Part shown: positions 17,579-25,772 of the stretch, piece after piece
Numbering within the stretch: the stretch's first letter is position 1
Layout of the letters: every line of letters starts with the position of its first letter
Assembly (NCBI GenBank): GCA_017542245.1
Contig: JAFXXN010000078.1
Coordinates: 124,001 to 188,000, forward strand
Origin: Lachnospiraceae bacterium
GTDB lineage: Bacteria > Bacillota > Clostridia > Lachnospirales > Lachnospiraceae
Reading direction: 5' to 3'
DNA length: 64,000 nucleotides
Notes under the pieces: model-generated
What the model was told of the DNA's origin: nothing
The model's database searches: none
The model's input: the letters and a program-made list of their open reading frames with translations, nothing else
Position numbers and translations under genes: made by a program

Positions 17579-19414
17579 ATGATTGCAGAGAGACTTAAAA
17601 AGATTAGATTGCTTATGGCTGAATACGGGATAGACTATTATATTGTCCCGACTTCCGATTTTCACAGTTCGGAGTATGTCAGCGATCATTTTAAATGCAG
17701 AGAATTCTTAAGCGGTTTTAGCGGATCGGCGGGAACTCTTGTTATTTCCAAAGATGAAGCCGGACTTTGGACCGATGGAAGGTATTTTATCCAGGCGGAA
17801 GATCAGCTAAAAGGCAGCGGGATAATACTTTTTAAGTCAGGAAATGCGGGGGTTCCCGAAGTAAAGGAATATCTTCAAAAAGAAAACAATGAAAAGTTTT
17901 TAGGCCGGGGAATAACAGTGGGTTTTGACGGCCGGGTTATGCAGATTTCGGATGTAAAAGAGATAGAGGAAAATGTAAGTAATGTAAGAATTGTTGCTGA
18001 TAAGGATCTGGCAGGGGAGATCTGGGAGAACAGACCCGGTCTTCCTGCGGAAAAGATTTATGTTCTTGGCGAGGAATATACAGGTTGCAGTTCTTCTGAT
18101 AAGCTGGCTGAGATCGGACGCAGGTTCAGGGAAAAAGAATGTGATTATCATTTTCTATCGTCTCTTGATGATATTGCATGGATACTTAATTTAAGGGGTA
18201 ATGATATTCCATGTAATCCGGTTTTCCTTTCTTATCTTCTTTTAACTGAGGATGAGAATATACTTTTCTGTAACCTTAATTCCGTATATGGGGATACCGA
18301 GAAATATCTTGAAGATCTTGGCGTTAAAGTGGTCGATTATGATAACGTTTATGATTATTGTGCCGGTATTTTGAACGGAAAAAATGAAAAGAAAAGTAAG
18401 ATGCTTATCAATCCGGAAACGACCAATTACCGCCTTTATAAGATTCTCACCGACAGTTTCGAAGTTGTTTTCGGAAAAAATCCTTCAGAAGAGATGAAGG
18501 CACTGAAAAATGAAAAAGAGATAGAAAATCTTAAAGAAGCAAATGTTATTGACGGCTTGGCCATGGTGAAATTCCTTAAATGGATTGATGAATATAAAAA
18601 AGATAAGGGTTTGCCGTATATTACTGAGCTTGGAGTTGCGGATAAACTGCTTTCATTCAGAAAAGAAAGCAAGGAATTTATAGATATCAGTTTTGATACT
18701 ATTGCAGCATATGGGGCGCATGGAGCAATTGTTCATTATGAACCATCCAATGATACCGACATCCCGATAGAAAGAGAAGGATTTCTTCTGGTTGATTCCG
18801 GTGCACAGTATCTTAAAGGAACTACAGATATTACGCGTACCATTGCCATGGGAGAATTATCCCAAGATATGAAAAAGTATTATACGGCGGTACTTAAGGG
18901 TAATCTTAATCTTGCCGTAGCCGTTTTTCCTTCAGGAGTTGCGGGAGCAAATATCGACATACTTGCACGCGGACCTTTGTGGAAACTCATGAGAGATTAT
19001 AATCACGGTACCGGGCATGGAATAGGCTTCTTTTTGAACGTTCATGAGGGACCTCAGAATATCAACTGGAAAATCGGAAAAAGACATGGTAATGAGGTTC
19101 CGCTTCAGTGCGGAATGGTTGTTTCCGATGAACCGGGATTTTATTTGGAAGGCAAGTTTGGTATCAGGACTGAGAATGATGTTGTTGTAGTTAAAAAGTG
19201 TGAAAATGAGTTTAATAATTTCCTTGGGTTCGAGATTCTGACATTGGCACCGATCGATCTTGCTCCGATTATATGGGAGGATATGACGGAAGAGGAAATA
19301 AAGACTCTTAATGAATATCACAGAACGGTATATGAAAAGCTGTCTCCATACCTTGACAGTGAGACTGCCGAATGGCTTTCGGAGCATACGAAGCCATATT
19401 GTAAGGATAATTGA
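17579..19414 (+). CDS. pepP: Xaa-Pro aminopeptidase (M24B)
   Basis: The enzyme removes an N-terminal residue that precedes proline and needs two metal ions. At 611 residues it is the long, three-domain form: two creatinase-type N-terminal domains (about 1-310) and a pita-bread catalytic domain (about 315-550). The metal ligands are visible in LLVDSGAQYLKGTTDITRT (two Asp), GTGHGIGFFLNVHEGP (His), SDEPGFYLEGKFGIRTEN (Glu) and the final Glu in that stretch. No signal peptide, so cytosolic peptide turnover. It heads a compact operon with the DUF6171, EAL and radical SAM genes. The ribosome site is AAAGGACAGGG. Confidence 0.93.
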   Translation: MIAERLKKIRLLMAEYGIDYYIVPTSDFHSSEYVSDHFKCREFLSGFSGSAGTLVISKDEAGLWTDGRYFIQAEDQLKGSGIILFKSGNAGVPEVKEYLQKENNEKFLGRGITVGFDGRVMQISDVKEIEENVSNVRIVADKDLAGEIWENRPGLPAEKIYVLGEEYTGCSSSDKLAEIGRRFREKECDYHFLSSLDDIAWILNLRGNDIPCNPVFLSYLLLTEDENILFCNLNSVYGDTEKYLEDLGVKVVDYDNVYDYCAGILNGKNEKKSKMLINPETTNYRLYKILTDSFEVVFGKNPSEEMKALKNEKEIENLKEANVIDGLAMVKFLKWIDEYKKDKGLPYITELGVADKLLSFRKESKEFIDISFDTIAAYGAHGAIVHYEPSNDTDIPIEREGFLLVDSGAQYLKGTTDITRTIAMGELSQDMKKYYTAVLKGNLNLAVAVFPSGVAGANIDILARGPLWKLMRDYNHGTGHGIGFFLNVHEGPQNINWKIGKRHGNEVPLQCGMVVSDEPGFYLEGKFGIRTENDVVVVKKCENEFNNFLGFEILTLAPIDLAPIIWEDMTEEEIKTLNEYHRTVYEKLSPYLDSETAEWLSEHTKPYCKDN

Positions 19415-19440
19415 TTTATTGCAGAATATCGGTTGACAAT

Positions 19441-19710
19441 ATGGAAAACAAAAAGATCTGTTATAAATGTCTTCTTGAAGATTTTGATGAAAATGCAGCC
19501 CTTCTGACTGTGAGGGAAATGATCAATGCAATGCCTGCTGAGAATAGGGCTGATGAGAAAGAATACCGAAGACGGCTTGACATTTGTAAAAACTGTGACA
19601 GCCTGATAAGCGGTACATGTGTGAAATGCGGCTGCTATGTTGAGCTGAGAGCGGCCGGTAAAAACAGAAGCTGTCCGGATATACATGACAGATGGAATAG
19701 AGAGGGATAA
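19441..19710 (+). CDS. Small Cys-rich zinc-binding-type protein (DUF6171-like)
   Basis: The 89-residue protein has an N-terminal CYKC, then CKNC and CVKCGC in its second half and a last Cys in NRSCPDIHDRW, an arrangement expected to bind one or two zinc ions. Clostridia often carry small proteins with this Cys pattern and the CPxxxW ending, classed as DUF6171; function unknown. I use the ATG at 19441, whose upstream sequence is a poor ribosome site. An in-frame TTG at 19411 overlaps the pepP stop codon and has AAGGA just before it, so translation may begin there and add 10 residues. Confidence 0.75.
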   Translation: MENKKICYKCLLEDFDENAALLTVREMINAMPAENRADEKEYRRRLDICKNCDSLISGTCVKCGCYVELRAAGKNRSCPDIHDRWNREG

Positions 19711-19731
19711 TTTCAGCATATCGGAGTTGCT

Positions 19732-21573
19732 ATGGAACAATTAGTTAAAAATGACAGACAGATGATCACGGAATTGACTGCCTTTGCCGATGAACTTATG
19801 GTCAGAGAGAAGGATATGGAAAAGGCAATAGATGAGTTTCTTGTCAAGATGGGGGCTCTTTTCGATGTTGATTCTATTGTGATAAAAGAGAAGGTTGAGA
19901 ACGGTGCTGCCGTAAAGTGTACATATCAATGGAGCCGGAGATCGGATACTCTTTTAAGAGGATTGGAACGTCGTTTTGTTGATAAGGCTCTGGAAGAATG
20001 GGAAGAACGGTATCAGAACAGTGAAGGGTTTTACTTGTATTATAAAGGTGAAGAATGCCCTATAGTTATTATCGATAAGCAGGTTGAAAGTCTTATCCAG
20101 ATTCCGATATATAAACGTAATGAGAAGATAGCTTTCGTAGAATTTGTTGATATGCACGAAAGAAGAATCTGGAAAAAAGATGAGATCGAGGCGATGAAAT
20201 CTATCTGTTCTTATATGTTTGAGCAGATGTTTTCGAAAAGACGTCCCAGAAAAGATTCGGAGATTTTAAGAAAAAGACTGGACAGGGACAAACTTACCAA
20301 GCTGCCGAACATTGACAGATTCTTAAGCAGGGTGAACAAGAGTATAGCGGTTGACAGGGAATCAGACTATTGCATTATAAGTTCTGATGTTGCAAATTTT
20401 AAATATATTAATGAAAAATACGGATATAATACAGGAGATATAGTTTTAAAGAGGCTTGCCTCGACTATTTATCTTCAGATTAAGAATCTTATATCCTGCT
20501 GCAGGGAATATTCCGATATTTTCCTTTTTGCGGTAAAAGTTCCTAAGGGAACCGGAAATGATGGGATAAAATCTATCATTGAAAAATGTAACAGAGCATT
20601 CTTAGATGAGATAAAGTCTGTTACAGAGGATACCAATATCGCAATAAACAGCGGATTTGCCTTTGTTGGAGATTATGACCTTACTGTTGAAGAGGCCATA
20701 ACGGGTGCAACCGCAGCCAGAAAAGCAGCTAAAGAGATGACAATTTTTAATGCCAACAGGTGTTTCGCATATGATGCAAAGATGCTCGCAAACAAAGCAA
20801 GGACAAATGAACTGATCGCCAGCTGCGACAGGGCAATAGAAAATAATGAGTTTCTTGTATACCTTCAGCCCAAGGTACTTTGCAGAACATATGAAATAGT
20901 CGGTGCGGAAGCTCTTATCAGATGGCAAAAGCCTGACGGAAGTTTTGTTTATCCGGATGAATTTATCCCTGCGTTTGAGAGCAACGGATGTATCCGGAAA
21001 ACGGATTACTATGTATATGACAAGGTATTTGCTTTTATTAAGGACAGGCTTGATAAGGGTCTTTTCTGTGTGCCTATTTCCATGAATGTATCAAAAATCC
21101 ATCTTTTCAACAACAGTTTCGTAGAGTATGTGGATTTCCTTCTTAAGAAATACAAGATACCGGTAGAATACATTGAATTTGAACTTACCGAGAGCATATG
21201 TCTTGAGGGACTTCCGTCGGCCACATATACAATGCAATGGCTGAGACAGATGAACATCAAGATTTCGATAGATGATTTCGGTTCGGGATATTCATCTTTG
21301 GAGGTTCTTACCAGACTGCCCATCAGCATACTTAAACTTGATAAGGTGTTTATGAAGGATGAACTTTCTTCAAATGATAAGATAATTATTTCTTCTATTG
21401 TTGAGATGGCTAGACTACTCGGATTGGATGTTATCTGTGAAGGAGTGGAAGAGGATGCTCAGAGGATATTCCTTATAGAAGCATGCTGCGAAAAACTTCA
21501 GGGATATATTTATTCAAAACCTATAACGATGGAGGAGTTCTCTCGGAAACTTGAGAATGAGAAGCATGCTTGA
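19732..21573 (+). CDS. GAF - degenerate GGDEF - EAL protein, probable c-di-GMP phosphodiesterase
   Basis: The 613-residue soluble protein has a GAF-like sensor (about 20-165), a GGDEF fold (about 180-345) in which the signature is replaced by EYSDI, so it should not make c-di-GMP, and an EAL domain (about 360-605). The EAL catalytic set looks complete: AEALIRW, NVS, FELTES, DDFGSGYSSL, LKLDK, CEGVE and the late Gln in LQGYIYSKP. It therefore probably hydrolyses c-di-GMP, with the dead GGDEF and GAF as regulatory inputs. It sits between the DUF6171 gene (21 bp) and the radical SAM gene (overlap). Confidence 0.9.
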   Translation: MEQLVKNDRQMITELTAFADELMVREKDMEKAIDEFLVKMGALFDVDSIVIKEKVENGAAVKCTYQWSRRSDTLLRGLERRFVDKALEEWEERYQNSEGFYLYYKGEECPIVIIDKQVESLIQIPIYKRNEKIAFVEFVDMHERRIWKKDEIEAMKSICSYMFEQMFSKRRPRKDSEILRKRLDRDKLTKLPNIDRFLSRVNKSIAVDRESDYCIISSDVANFKYINEKYGYNTGDIVLKRLASTIYLQIKNLISCCREYSDIFLFAVKVPKGTGNDGIKSIIEKCNRAFLDEIKSVTEDTNIAINSGFAFVGDYDLTVEEAITGATAARKAAKEMTIFNANRCFAYDAKMLANKARTNELIASCDRAIENNEFLVYLQPKVLCRTYEIVGAEALIRWQKPDGSFVYPDEFIPAFESNGCIRKTDYYVYDKVFAFIKDRLDKGLFCVPISMNVSKIHLFNNSFVEYVDFLLKKYKIPVEYIEFELTESICLEGLPSATYTMQWLRQMNIKISIDDFGSGYSSLEVLTRLPISILKLDKVFMKDELSSNDKIIISSIVEMARLLGLDVICEGVEEDAQRIFLIEACCEKLQGYIYSKPITMEEFSRKLENEKHA

Positions 21574-22531
21574 CAAGGATGAGTGTTTTTTGTGCCCGAG
21601 GATGTGTGGAGCTGAAAGATTATCGGGGAAAAAAGGATATTGCGGAGCTGACCGGGACATAATGGTTGCAAGGGCAGCACCTCATATGTGGGAGGAACCC
21701 TGCATTTCCGGGGACAGAGGCTCGGGAGCGGTATTTTTTTCAGGATGTAATCTTCATTGTGTTTACTGTCAGAATAAAGCAATCTCAGACGGTAATGCAG
21801 GGAAAAGAGTGAGCGTTGAAAGGCTTGCTGAGATTTTTCTTGAATTACAGGATAAAAAAGTATACAATATCAATTTGGTTACCCCGACGCATTATACAGA
21901 TCAGATAAGACAGGTAGTATTAAGGGCAAAAGCTATGGGTCTCAATATTCCCGTAGTTTATAACTGCGGAGGATATGAAAGTGTTGCTGCTGTTGAGAGC
22001 CTGTCGGATTGTATCGATATTTGGATGCCTGATTTTAAATACATGTCTAAAGAGACGGGGATGAAATACTCAAACTGTCCCGATTATTTTGAAAAAGCGT
22101 CGCTTGCTCTTGATGAGATGGTAAGACAGGTTCAGCGTAAAGGCGGGACTTTGATGTCTGAAAATGAAAGTGTTTTTATTTCAGATGATGATATTCCTTC
22201 AGAAAACCGGGAGTCGGTTATTATGAAAAGAGGAGTTATCATAAGACATATGCTTTTACCGGGAAATGTAGGAGAATCTAAAAGGATTTTAAGGTTTTTG
22301 CATGAAAGATACGGAAATGATGTTTATATCAGTATTATGAGCCAGTATACTCCGATGCCGCATATAATGTCTGATGACAGATACCCGGAGCTGCACAAGA
22401 AGGTTAATCGCAGAGAGTATGACAGGCTGGTTGATTTTGCAAGGAAAATCGGTATTGAAAATGCTTTTATTCAGGAAGAGGATGTAGCGGAAGAAAGCTT
22501 TATCCCCGAGTTTAACGGGGAAGGAGTATAA
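21566..22531 (+). CDS. Radical SAM protein of the PflA-like type
   Basis: The 321-residue protein has an N-terminal Cys-containing segment (CFLCPRMCGAERL, YCGAD) and the radical SAM cluster motif in FFSGCNLHCVYCQN (C-x3-C-x2-C). NLVTPTHYT and the GGYE segment fit the branch annotated as putative pyruvate formate-lyase activating enzymes. An extra stretch (about 195-225) with MSENESVFISDDDIPSEN lies before the conserved IRHMLLPGN and looks like a lineage-specific insertion. The start overlaps the EAL gene; ATG 21566 is used, with in-frame ATG 21557 and TTG 21551 also possible. No glycyl radical enzyme is nearby, so the target is unknown. Confidence 0.85.
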   Translation: MLDKDECFLCPRMCGAERLSGKKGYCGADRDIMVARAAPHMWEEPCISGDRGSGAVFFSGCNLHCVYCQNKAISDGNAGKRVSVERLAEIFLELQDKKVYNINLVTPTHYTDQIRQVVLRAKAMGLNIPVVYNCGGYESVAAVESLSDCIDIWMPDFKYMSKETGMKYSNCPDYFEKASLALDEMVRQVQRKGGTLMSENESVFISDDDIPSENRESVIMKRGVIIRHMLLPGNVGESKRILRFLHERYGNDVYISIMSQYTPMPHIMSDDRYPELHKKVNRREYDRLVDFARKIGIENAFIQEEDVAEESFIPEFNGEGV

Positions 22532-22611
22532 CAAAATTAACATTTTAAGACTGCATGAAACCTGAAAAGTATTTATGAATAATTGTCAGAATATAAAGAA
22601 AGGAGGTGTGG

Positions 22612-23823
22612 ATGTTGAGAAGCTTTTTTATTGATCTTGAAAATGTCAGGAGTTATGGACTTGAAGGAATTCTTTTACTCAAGCCGGAGGATAAGGTTTA
22701 TGTTTTTTATAGTGATAACGCCAATACATTGACTATCCCGACCATAGAGTCACTTAATGAGAGCAGCGCCCAGGTTAAGTATATAAAGACTAATTATATC
22801 GGTGCAAATGCCATGGATTTTCAGATAGTTACACTGCTTGGGGCTTCTATAGAAAAGGAGCATGAGGGCAGATTCTATATTATCAGCCATGATAACGGAT
22901 TCAAATCGGCAGTAAAATTCTGCGAAGGCTATTTTACGGGTTATAATATTGTTACAGGTGTATTCGCTAATATTCTTTTGGCAATAAATTCGGAAAAGGG
23001 CGGCGTAGCTGTTAAAGCTGCTTCGGAAGATAAAAAGGATCACAGGAAGAAGAGTGATAAAAACGGTAGCAGCAGAAATGAACAGTCAAGTGAAGATACT
23101 AAGGAGAGAAAGAAAGAAGAACCTCTTAAGAATACTGAAGATATCATAACAGGTACTGAAAGTACCGATAACGTTCAAAAAACGGAAGGTTCAGGGAGAA
23201 ACAGACGCAGACGCAGAAGATCCGGACAAAAATCCGAAGATGCTAAAAGACCTGAAACTGTTGCTGATGAGAACAGCGTAAACAATCCGGAAAAAGATGC
23301 TGCAAGCGACGGGGAAAAAGTTAAACCGGTCGTAGAAAAAGGCAGTAACAGGAAGGACGGTGGGAACAATCACAGAAAGAAAATTCAGAAAAATGAAGTG
23401 ATGCCCGCGGAAGACAAACAGGATAATGTGGCTGAACAGGGAGCGGAACCGGAAAAAGATGTTATAAAATCCGGTAACAGAAGAAGACGTTCCAGGGGAA
23501 AAGACAGGAATGCTGTAAAAAATACAGAGAAGACTGTTGATAATACAGATGTGAAGAATCCTGTATCTCCGGAGAAAAAAGATGTGAAAGCACCTGTGAA
23601 TACCGGAAATTATAAGTATGTTTATAATGCTCTTTCGGATTTCCTTTCAAAAAAGACGATAGATATGTATGCTTCAAAAATTGATGAAGGAATCAGAAAA
23701 TCGGTAAACAGAAACGAACTTCATGAATTCTTTAAAAAGTCATACGGAAAAGATGAAGCAGAAGCATTATATAAGATAATCTGTTCAGATTTTGAAAAAA
23801 TGAAAAAAGAAGCCGGAAAATAA
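22612..23823 (+). CDS. NYN-domain (PIN-like) putative ribonuclease with a long basic disordered middle
   Basis: The 403-residue protein has an N-terminal NYN/PIN-like domain (about 1-130) with the acidic residues expected for metal-dependent RNA cleavage: FFIDLENV, NAMDFQIV and ISHDNGFKSA. Residues about 140-325 are disordered and rich in Lys, Arg, Glu, Asn and Asp, with two RRRRR-like clusters (NRRRRRRSGQK, NRRRRSRGK) that could bind RNA. A small helical domain ends the protein (about 330-403). ATG 22612 is the start because AGGAGG at 22601-22606 is 5 bp upstream; an earlier in-frame GTG lies inside that site. The nuclease activity and target are inferred. Confidence 0.8.
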   Translation: MLRSFFIDLENVRSYGLEGILLLKPEDKVYVFYSDNANTLTIPTIESLNESSAQVKYIKTNYIGANAMDFQIVTLLGASIEKEHEGRFYIISHDNGFKSAVKFCEGYFTGYNIVTGVFANILLAINSEKGGVAVKAASEDKKDHRKKSDKNGSSRNEQSSEDTKERKKEEPLKNTEDIITGTESTDNVQKTEGSGRNRRRRRRSGQKSEDAKRPETVADENSVNNPEKDAASDGEKVKPVVEKGSNRKDGGNNHRKKIQKNEVMPAEDKQDNVAEQGAEPEKDVIKSGNRRRRSRGKDRNAVKNTEKTVDNTDVKNPVSPEKKDVKAPVNTGNYKYVYNALSDFLSKKTIDMYASKIDEGIRKSVNRNELHEFFKKSYGKDEAEALYKIICSDFEKMKKEAGK

Positions 23824-23856
23824 AAAAGAGGATCCGTTTTTGCGGATCCTCTTTTT
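23822..23856. terminator. Bidirectional terminator
   Basis: AAAAAGAGGATCCG (23823-23836) pairs with CGGATCCTCTTTTT (23843-23856), a 14-bp stem with A and T runs on both sides. It serves the NYN gene on the plus strand and the anti-sigma gene on the minus strand. Confidence 0.88.
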
Positions 23857-23863
23857 AGGGGGT

Positions 23864-25009
23864 CTATTGCTGGTCCAAAAGATTGATATAGTCTTTTCCG
23901 GTATTCCAGACAGGAAGTCCGTCTTCGTTATTAAACGAGGTTCCTGTCAGATCTTCTATGAGCAGTGCCAGTATATATTCAACGGGACCGTTATTGGTGC
24001 TGTTACGGAGAAGATCGGTAAGGTAAGATTCATTTCCTGATTCGTAGGTGAGCAGTTCCTTATAGCTGTTTAGACTTCGGACATATTTCGCAGCCGCAGC
24101 TACGGTTTCCATATCTGATCCATCTGAATAGTCAATATCTGTTGCGGCTGCTTCAGAAATGATATTGCTTATAAGTGCAGAAACTGCCTCATCATCAGAC
24201 GAATCATTATTATGAAGCTCTAATTCCTTTAAAGGATCGGTTATCTGTATATTATTTGGCGTGGGTTTGAGAATATCATCACCATTTTCTGTAGAATTTT
24301 CCGATTCTGTAATATCTTCTGGAGAGTCGGTAGAACCGGAGTCGGCAGTTCCGGTGCCGGTCTCGGAATCTTTTACTTCATCGACAGTATCATTTTGTAA
24401 TTCTTTTTCGGTACTTGTGGTGGGTGAAATATAATTTTTCTGCTGTTTATCATTATCTTCATCGGTTGCCTGGGGGATAACGGTTTCGGGAACAGCAGTT
24501 TCTCCGGAATAAGATTCGCCTCGAGGAGCAGAATAATCAGGCTTAACAGACTGTGTTACGCTTGATGCTTCAGATACGGGTGAATAGTAATCATCTGATT
24601 TTACTTCTGAGAAACCGTTAGATTCCAGTGAAGCGGCGGTATCGTTTATGTTATCTGAGTAGCTGAAGTCTGCAGCTGCATCAGAATTTTTATTTTTAAG
24701 ATTTCCGACGCCGAGTTTAATAATGGCAAAGCCTACAAATCCGATGAAGACAGCGGCTGCCAGGCCGTAAGCAATACGGATGAAGCGTTTTTTCTTTTGT
24801 GCGGAAAGATCGATAGGCTCCGATTTGGTTTCAGTTTTAGTTTTAGTTTCAGTTTTAGTCTCAGTTTCAGTTTCGGTTTCAATCTGGAGATTTCTGATGG
24901 AAGCCATAGTCTTGGCGATAAGATCTTCACTTACGGATATTTCATTTTCGTCGAATTCATTTTGGAACATAGCTTTGATATCAAATTCTTTGTTTTTGTT
25001 ATCGCTCAT
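23864..25009 (-). CDS. Probable transmembrane anti-sigma factor
   Basis: The 381-residue protein has a cytosolic N terminus (MSDNKNKEFDIKAMFQNEF, about 1-75), one TM helix (about 80-102, RIAYGLAAAVFIGFVGFAII) and a long acidic, Ser/Thr/Asp-rich extracytoplasmic part (about 105-381). It begins 2 bp after the ECF sigma gene, the normal place for its anti-sigma factor. A TE/TK dipeptide repeat (about 44-62) joins the sigma-binding part to the TM helix. No zinc-binding HxxxCxxC motif is seen, so it is not a ZAS-type anti-sigma. The outer part resembles no enzyme I recognise. The role rests on context and topology. Confidence 0.75.
   Translation of the reverse strand: MSDNKNKEFDIKAMFQNEFDENEISVSEDLIAKTMASIRNLQIETETETETKTETKTKTETKSEPIDLSAQKKKRFIRIAYGLAAAVFIGFVGFAIIKLGVGNLKNKNSDAAADFSYSDNINDTAASLESNGFSEVKSDDYYSPVSEASSVTQSVKPDYSAPRGESYSGETAVPETVIPQATDEDNDKQQKNYISPTTSTEKELQNDTVDEVKDSETGTGTADSGSTDSPEDITESENSTENGDDILKPTPNNIQITDPLKELELHNNDSSDDEAVSALISNIISEAAATDIDYSDGSDMETVAAAAKYVRSLNSYKELLTYESGNESYLTDLLRNSTNNGPVEYILALLIEDLTGTSFNNEDGLPVWNTGKDYINLLDQQ
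24825..24881 (-). repeat. ACTGAA/ACTAAA hexanucleotide repeat inside the anti-sigma gene
   Basis: About nine hexanucleotide units, each coding Thr-Glu or Thr-Lys, run in tandem. Gains or losses of a unit keep the frame and would only change linker length. Confidence 0.75.
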
Positions 25010-25011
25010 AT

Positions 25012-25509
25012 CTATAACCTCCCTTCCAGTTTGTTTTTTAACATATCCCTTGCACGGGATAGTCGGCTTTTTACAGTTCCTTCGGCAATATTGAGAGCGG
25101 TGGCAGTTTCTGCGACACTCATTTCATGAAAATATACACACAACAGTACTTCACGAAATGGTTCGGGCAATGTCATGACTGTTTCTTTGACAACCCTGTC
25201 ACGATCCCTGTTTTCGACTTCTTCGTAGTCATCTTCCGATGTCAGCATGTCTTCCTTGAAATCCATCATGGGGACTACTTTCTGACTGTATGCACTCTTC
25301 AGATAATCCTTTGCCGTGTTTATAGTTATTCTTATAATCCAGGTTTTTATACCGCTTTCATCACGAAAATTCTCCAGATTTTTAAAAACCTTTATGAAGA
25401 CATCCTGGAATATATCTTCCGCGGTATATTTGTCCTTTACATAGGAATAGGCTGTTCGAAGTACATCATTACCATATTCCCGCATAAGGGTTTCAATATC
25501 GTATTTCAT
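25012..25509 (-). CDS. ECF-type RNA polymerase sigma factor
   Basis: The 165-residue protein has region 2 (about 8-75: AYSYVKDKYTAEDIFQDVFIKVFKNLENF, then IKTWIIRITINTAKDYLKS) and region 4 (about 108-160: LPEPFREVLLCVYFHEMSVAETATAL, then EGTVKSRLSRARDMLK), the two-domain pattern of SigW/RpoE-like ECF factors. The start is ATG 25509 because GGAGGTTAC lies just before it. It probably responds to an envelope signal through the downstream membrane anti-sigma factor. Its target promoter was not identified in the window. Confidence 0.92.
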   Translation of the reverse strand: MKYDIETLMREYGNDVLRTAYSYVKDKYTAEDIFQDVFIKVFKNLENFRDESGIKTWIIRITINTAKDYLKSAYSQKVVPMMDFKEDMLTSEDDYEEVENRDRDRVVKETVMTLPEPFREVLLCVYFHEMSVAETATALNIAEGTVKSRLSRARDMLKNKLEGRL

Positions 25510-25616
25510 GTAACCTCCGACCCGCGACGGTCCGTGTTTTGCCTGCACTTGACAATCCGGATCGATAGGGACCGGAGTGCAGTTTTTTAAGCATGTACTT
25601 TATGCCCGTATACACT

Positions 25617-25645
25617 ATAATACTATATTGTGTCCTTATTGTAAA
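25617..25645 (-). promoter_or_regulatory. Promoter of the sigma/anti-sigma operon
   Basis: On the minus strand TTTACA, a 17-bp spacer and TATTAT lie about 108 bp before the sigma gene. It has vegetative (sigma-A-like) boxes rather than the AAC/CGT type expected for ECF autoregulation. Confidence 0.55.
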
Positions 25646-25707
25646 GCTATCGTTTTTTTTCTTTTCATATATTTAGACGATTAGTATATTTAATAGGTTC
25701 CCGATAA

Positions 25708-25735
25708 TTGCAAAAAATTTTTTTTATGTTATAAT
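25708..25735 (+). promoter_or_regulatory. Promoter of the YesN-type regulator gene
   Basis: TTGCAA (25708-25713), a 16-bp A/T-tract spacer, TATAAT (25730-25735), 37 bp before the ATG. Confidence 0.6.
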
Positions 25736-25772
25736 ATTTTTTGTTATTACAAATATCGAAAGGAGGACCTTT

